DNA of 5,797 nt from NCBI GenBank assembly GCA_017608725.1, contig JAFCFG010000073.1, positions 1-5,797 of the forward strand. The letters run 5' to 3'. The notes under the pieces were generated by a model, which saw only the letters and a list, made by a program, of their open reading frames with translations, did no database searches and was not told the DNA's origin. The stretch comes from Candidatus Iainarchaeum sp. (lineage in GTDB: Archaea; Iainarchaeota; Iainarchaeia; Iainarchaeales; GCA-2688035). The translations under genes and the position numbers were made by a program. Every line of letters starts with the position of its first letter. The stretch's first letter is position 1. Shown one piece after another: positions 5,402 through 5,797 of this stretch.

Positions 5402-5797
5402 TCAATAGAAGCTGATTGCTGCATAGCCCACTACGTTCATCTTGTCCTTACTGGCAGTAGCACTGCTGTCATACTTCAGCAGTTTTCCTTCCTTTAAGCC
5501 TTTCTGCTTGCAGTACTGCATTAAAGCAGTAATCGGAGAATGCCCGCAAATGCTCAGATTCTTTTCCCTCACAATCCTGTGGAACCCGTTTACATCCAGT
5601 TTCCTGATTTTTTCAATTGCCTCAGCATCCTTTTCCCTTGCTGTTTCCAATGGCTCAAAGTGAGTGAAATCGCTTGAGGCAATAACACCAATATCCTTCA
5701 ATTCCGCCAATCTGTTGCCCAATTCAATCAATTCATCCAATTCTTGGCTCATTATTGTAATTGGCAGAATCTTAAAATCCTTAAACAAATACTGCAG
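5402..5797 (-). CDS. MEMO1-family protein (AmmeMemoRadiSam protein B), C-terminal part
   Basis: The visible 131 residues match the C-terminal half of the MEMO1 family, a dioxygenase-like fold of about 270 residues found in most archaea and often encoded with AMMECR1 and a radical SAM protein. Diagnostic segments are LQYLFKDFKILPI at the window edge, IASSDFTHFE (His equivalent to an active-site His of human MEMO1), LDVNGFHRIV, ISICGHSPITALMQYC? read here as LSICGHSPITAL with the Cys matching the metal-binding Cys near the C terminus of human MEMO1, and VVGYAAISFY at the end. The frame stays open through the right edge, so the N-terminal half lies outside. Cellular role in archaea is not established. 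Neither AMMECR1 nor the radical SAM partner is visible here. Confidence 0.88.
   Translation of the reverse strand: MQYLFKDFKILPITIMSQELDELIELGNRLAELKDIGVIASSDFTHFEPLETAREKDAEAIEKIRKLDVNGFHRIVREKNLSICGHSPITALMQYCKQKGLKEGKLLKYDSSATASKDKMNVVGYAAISFY

Overview
The window is an archaeal chromosome segment in which every gene I can support lies on the minus strand, read from right to left. The archaeal assignment rests on ribosomal proteins L7Ae, S28e and L24e, aIF5B-type initiation factor, an archaeal-type glutamyl-tRNA synthetase, a TrmB-family regulator, TATA-box promoters and Shine-Dalgarno sites of the GGAGGTGA type. Very tight gene packing and moderate GC would fit a small-genome lineage such as DPANN, but nothing here fixes the phylum.

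In transcription order, the right edge carries the C-terminal half of a MEMO1-family protein (AmmeMemoRadiSam protein B, cut by the window end). Next, behind its own TATA box, is a compact TrmB-like regulator (winged helix plus PLD-like domain, no room for the usual sugar-binding domain). Then comes gltX, whose TATA box is so close to the start codon that its mRNA is predicted to be leaderless. A 254-bp gap follows between gltX and the next operon. It is the most structured non-coding DNA in the window, with a perfect 10-bp hairpin followed by T5, a second copy of one hairpin arm, an 8-bp long-range inverted repeat, a 7-bp hairpin and TATA-like boxes.

The left half is a translation/nucleotide operon: rpl7ae, rps28e, rpl24e, ndk, dut, infB (aIF5B, cut by the left edge). 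The last five genes are separated by 10 nt or less, or overlap, and most have a strong Shine-Dalgarno lying in or next to the preceding stop codon, which suggests translational coupling. The order L7Ae-S28e-L24e-Ndk-aIF5B is the well-known archaeal arrangement; the dUTPase between ndk and infB is the addition. Ndk makes the (d)NTPs and Dut removes dUTP, so the insertion pairs two dNTP-pool enzymes inside a ribosomal operon.

The most interesting signal is a box C/D-like kink-turn candidate (tandem G-A pairs on a 5-bp helix) that directly abuts the rpl7ae Shine-Dalgarno. L7Ae is the kink-turn binding protein, so this may be an autoregulatory site. I found no mobile element, CRISPR array, tRNA or rRNA.
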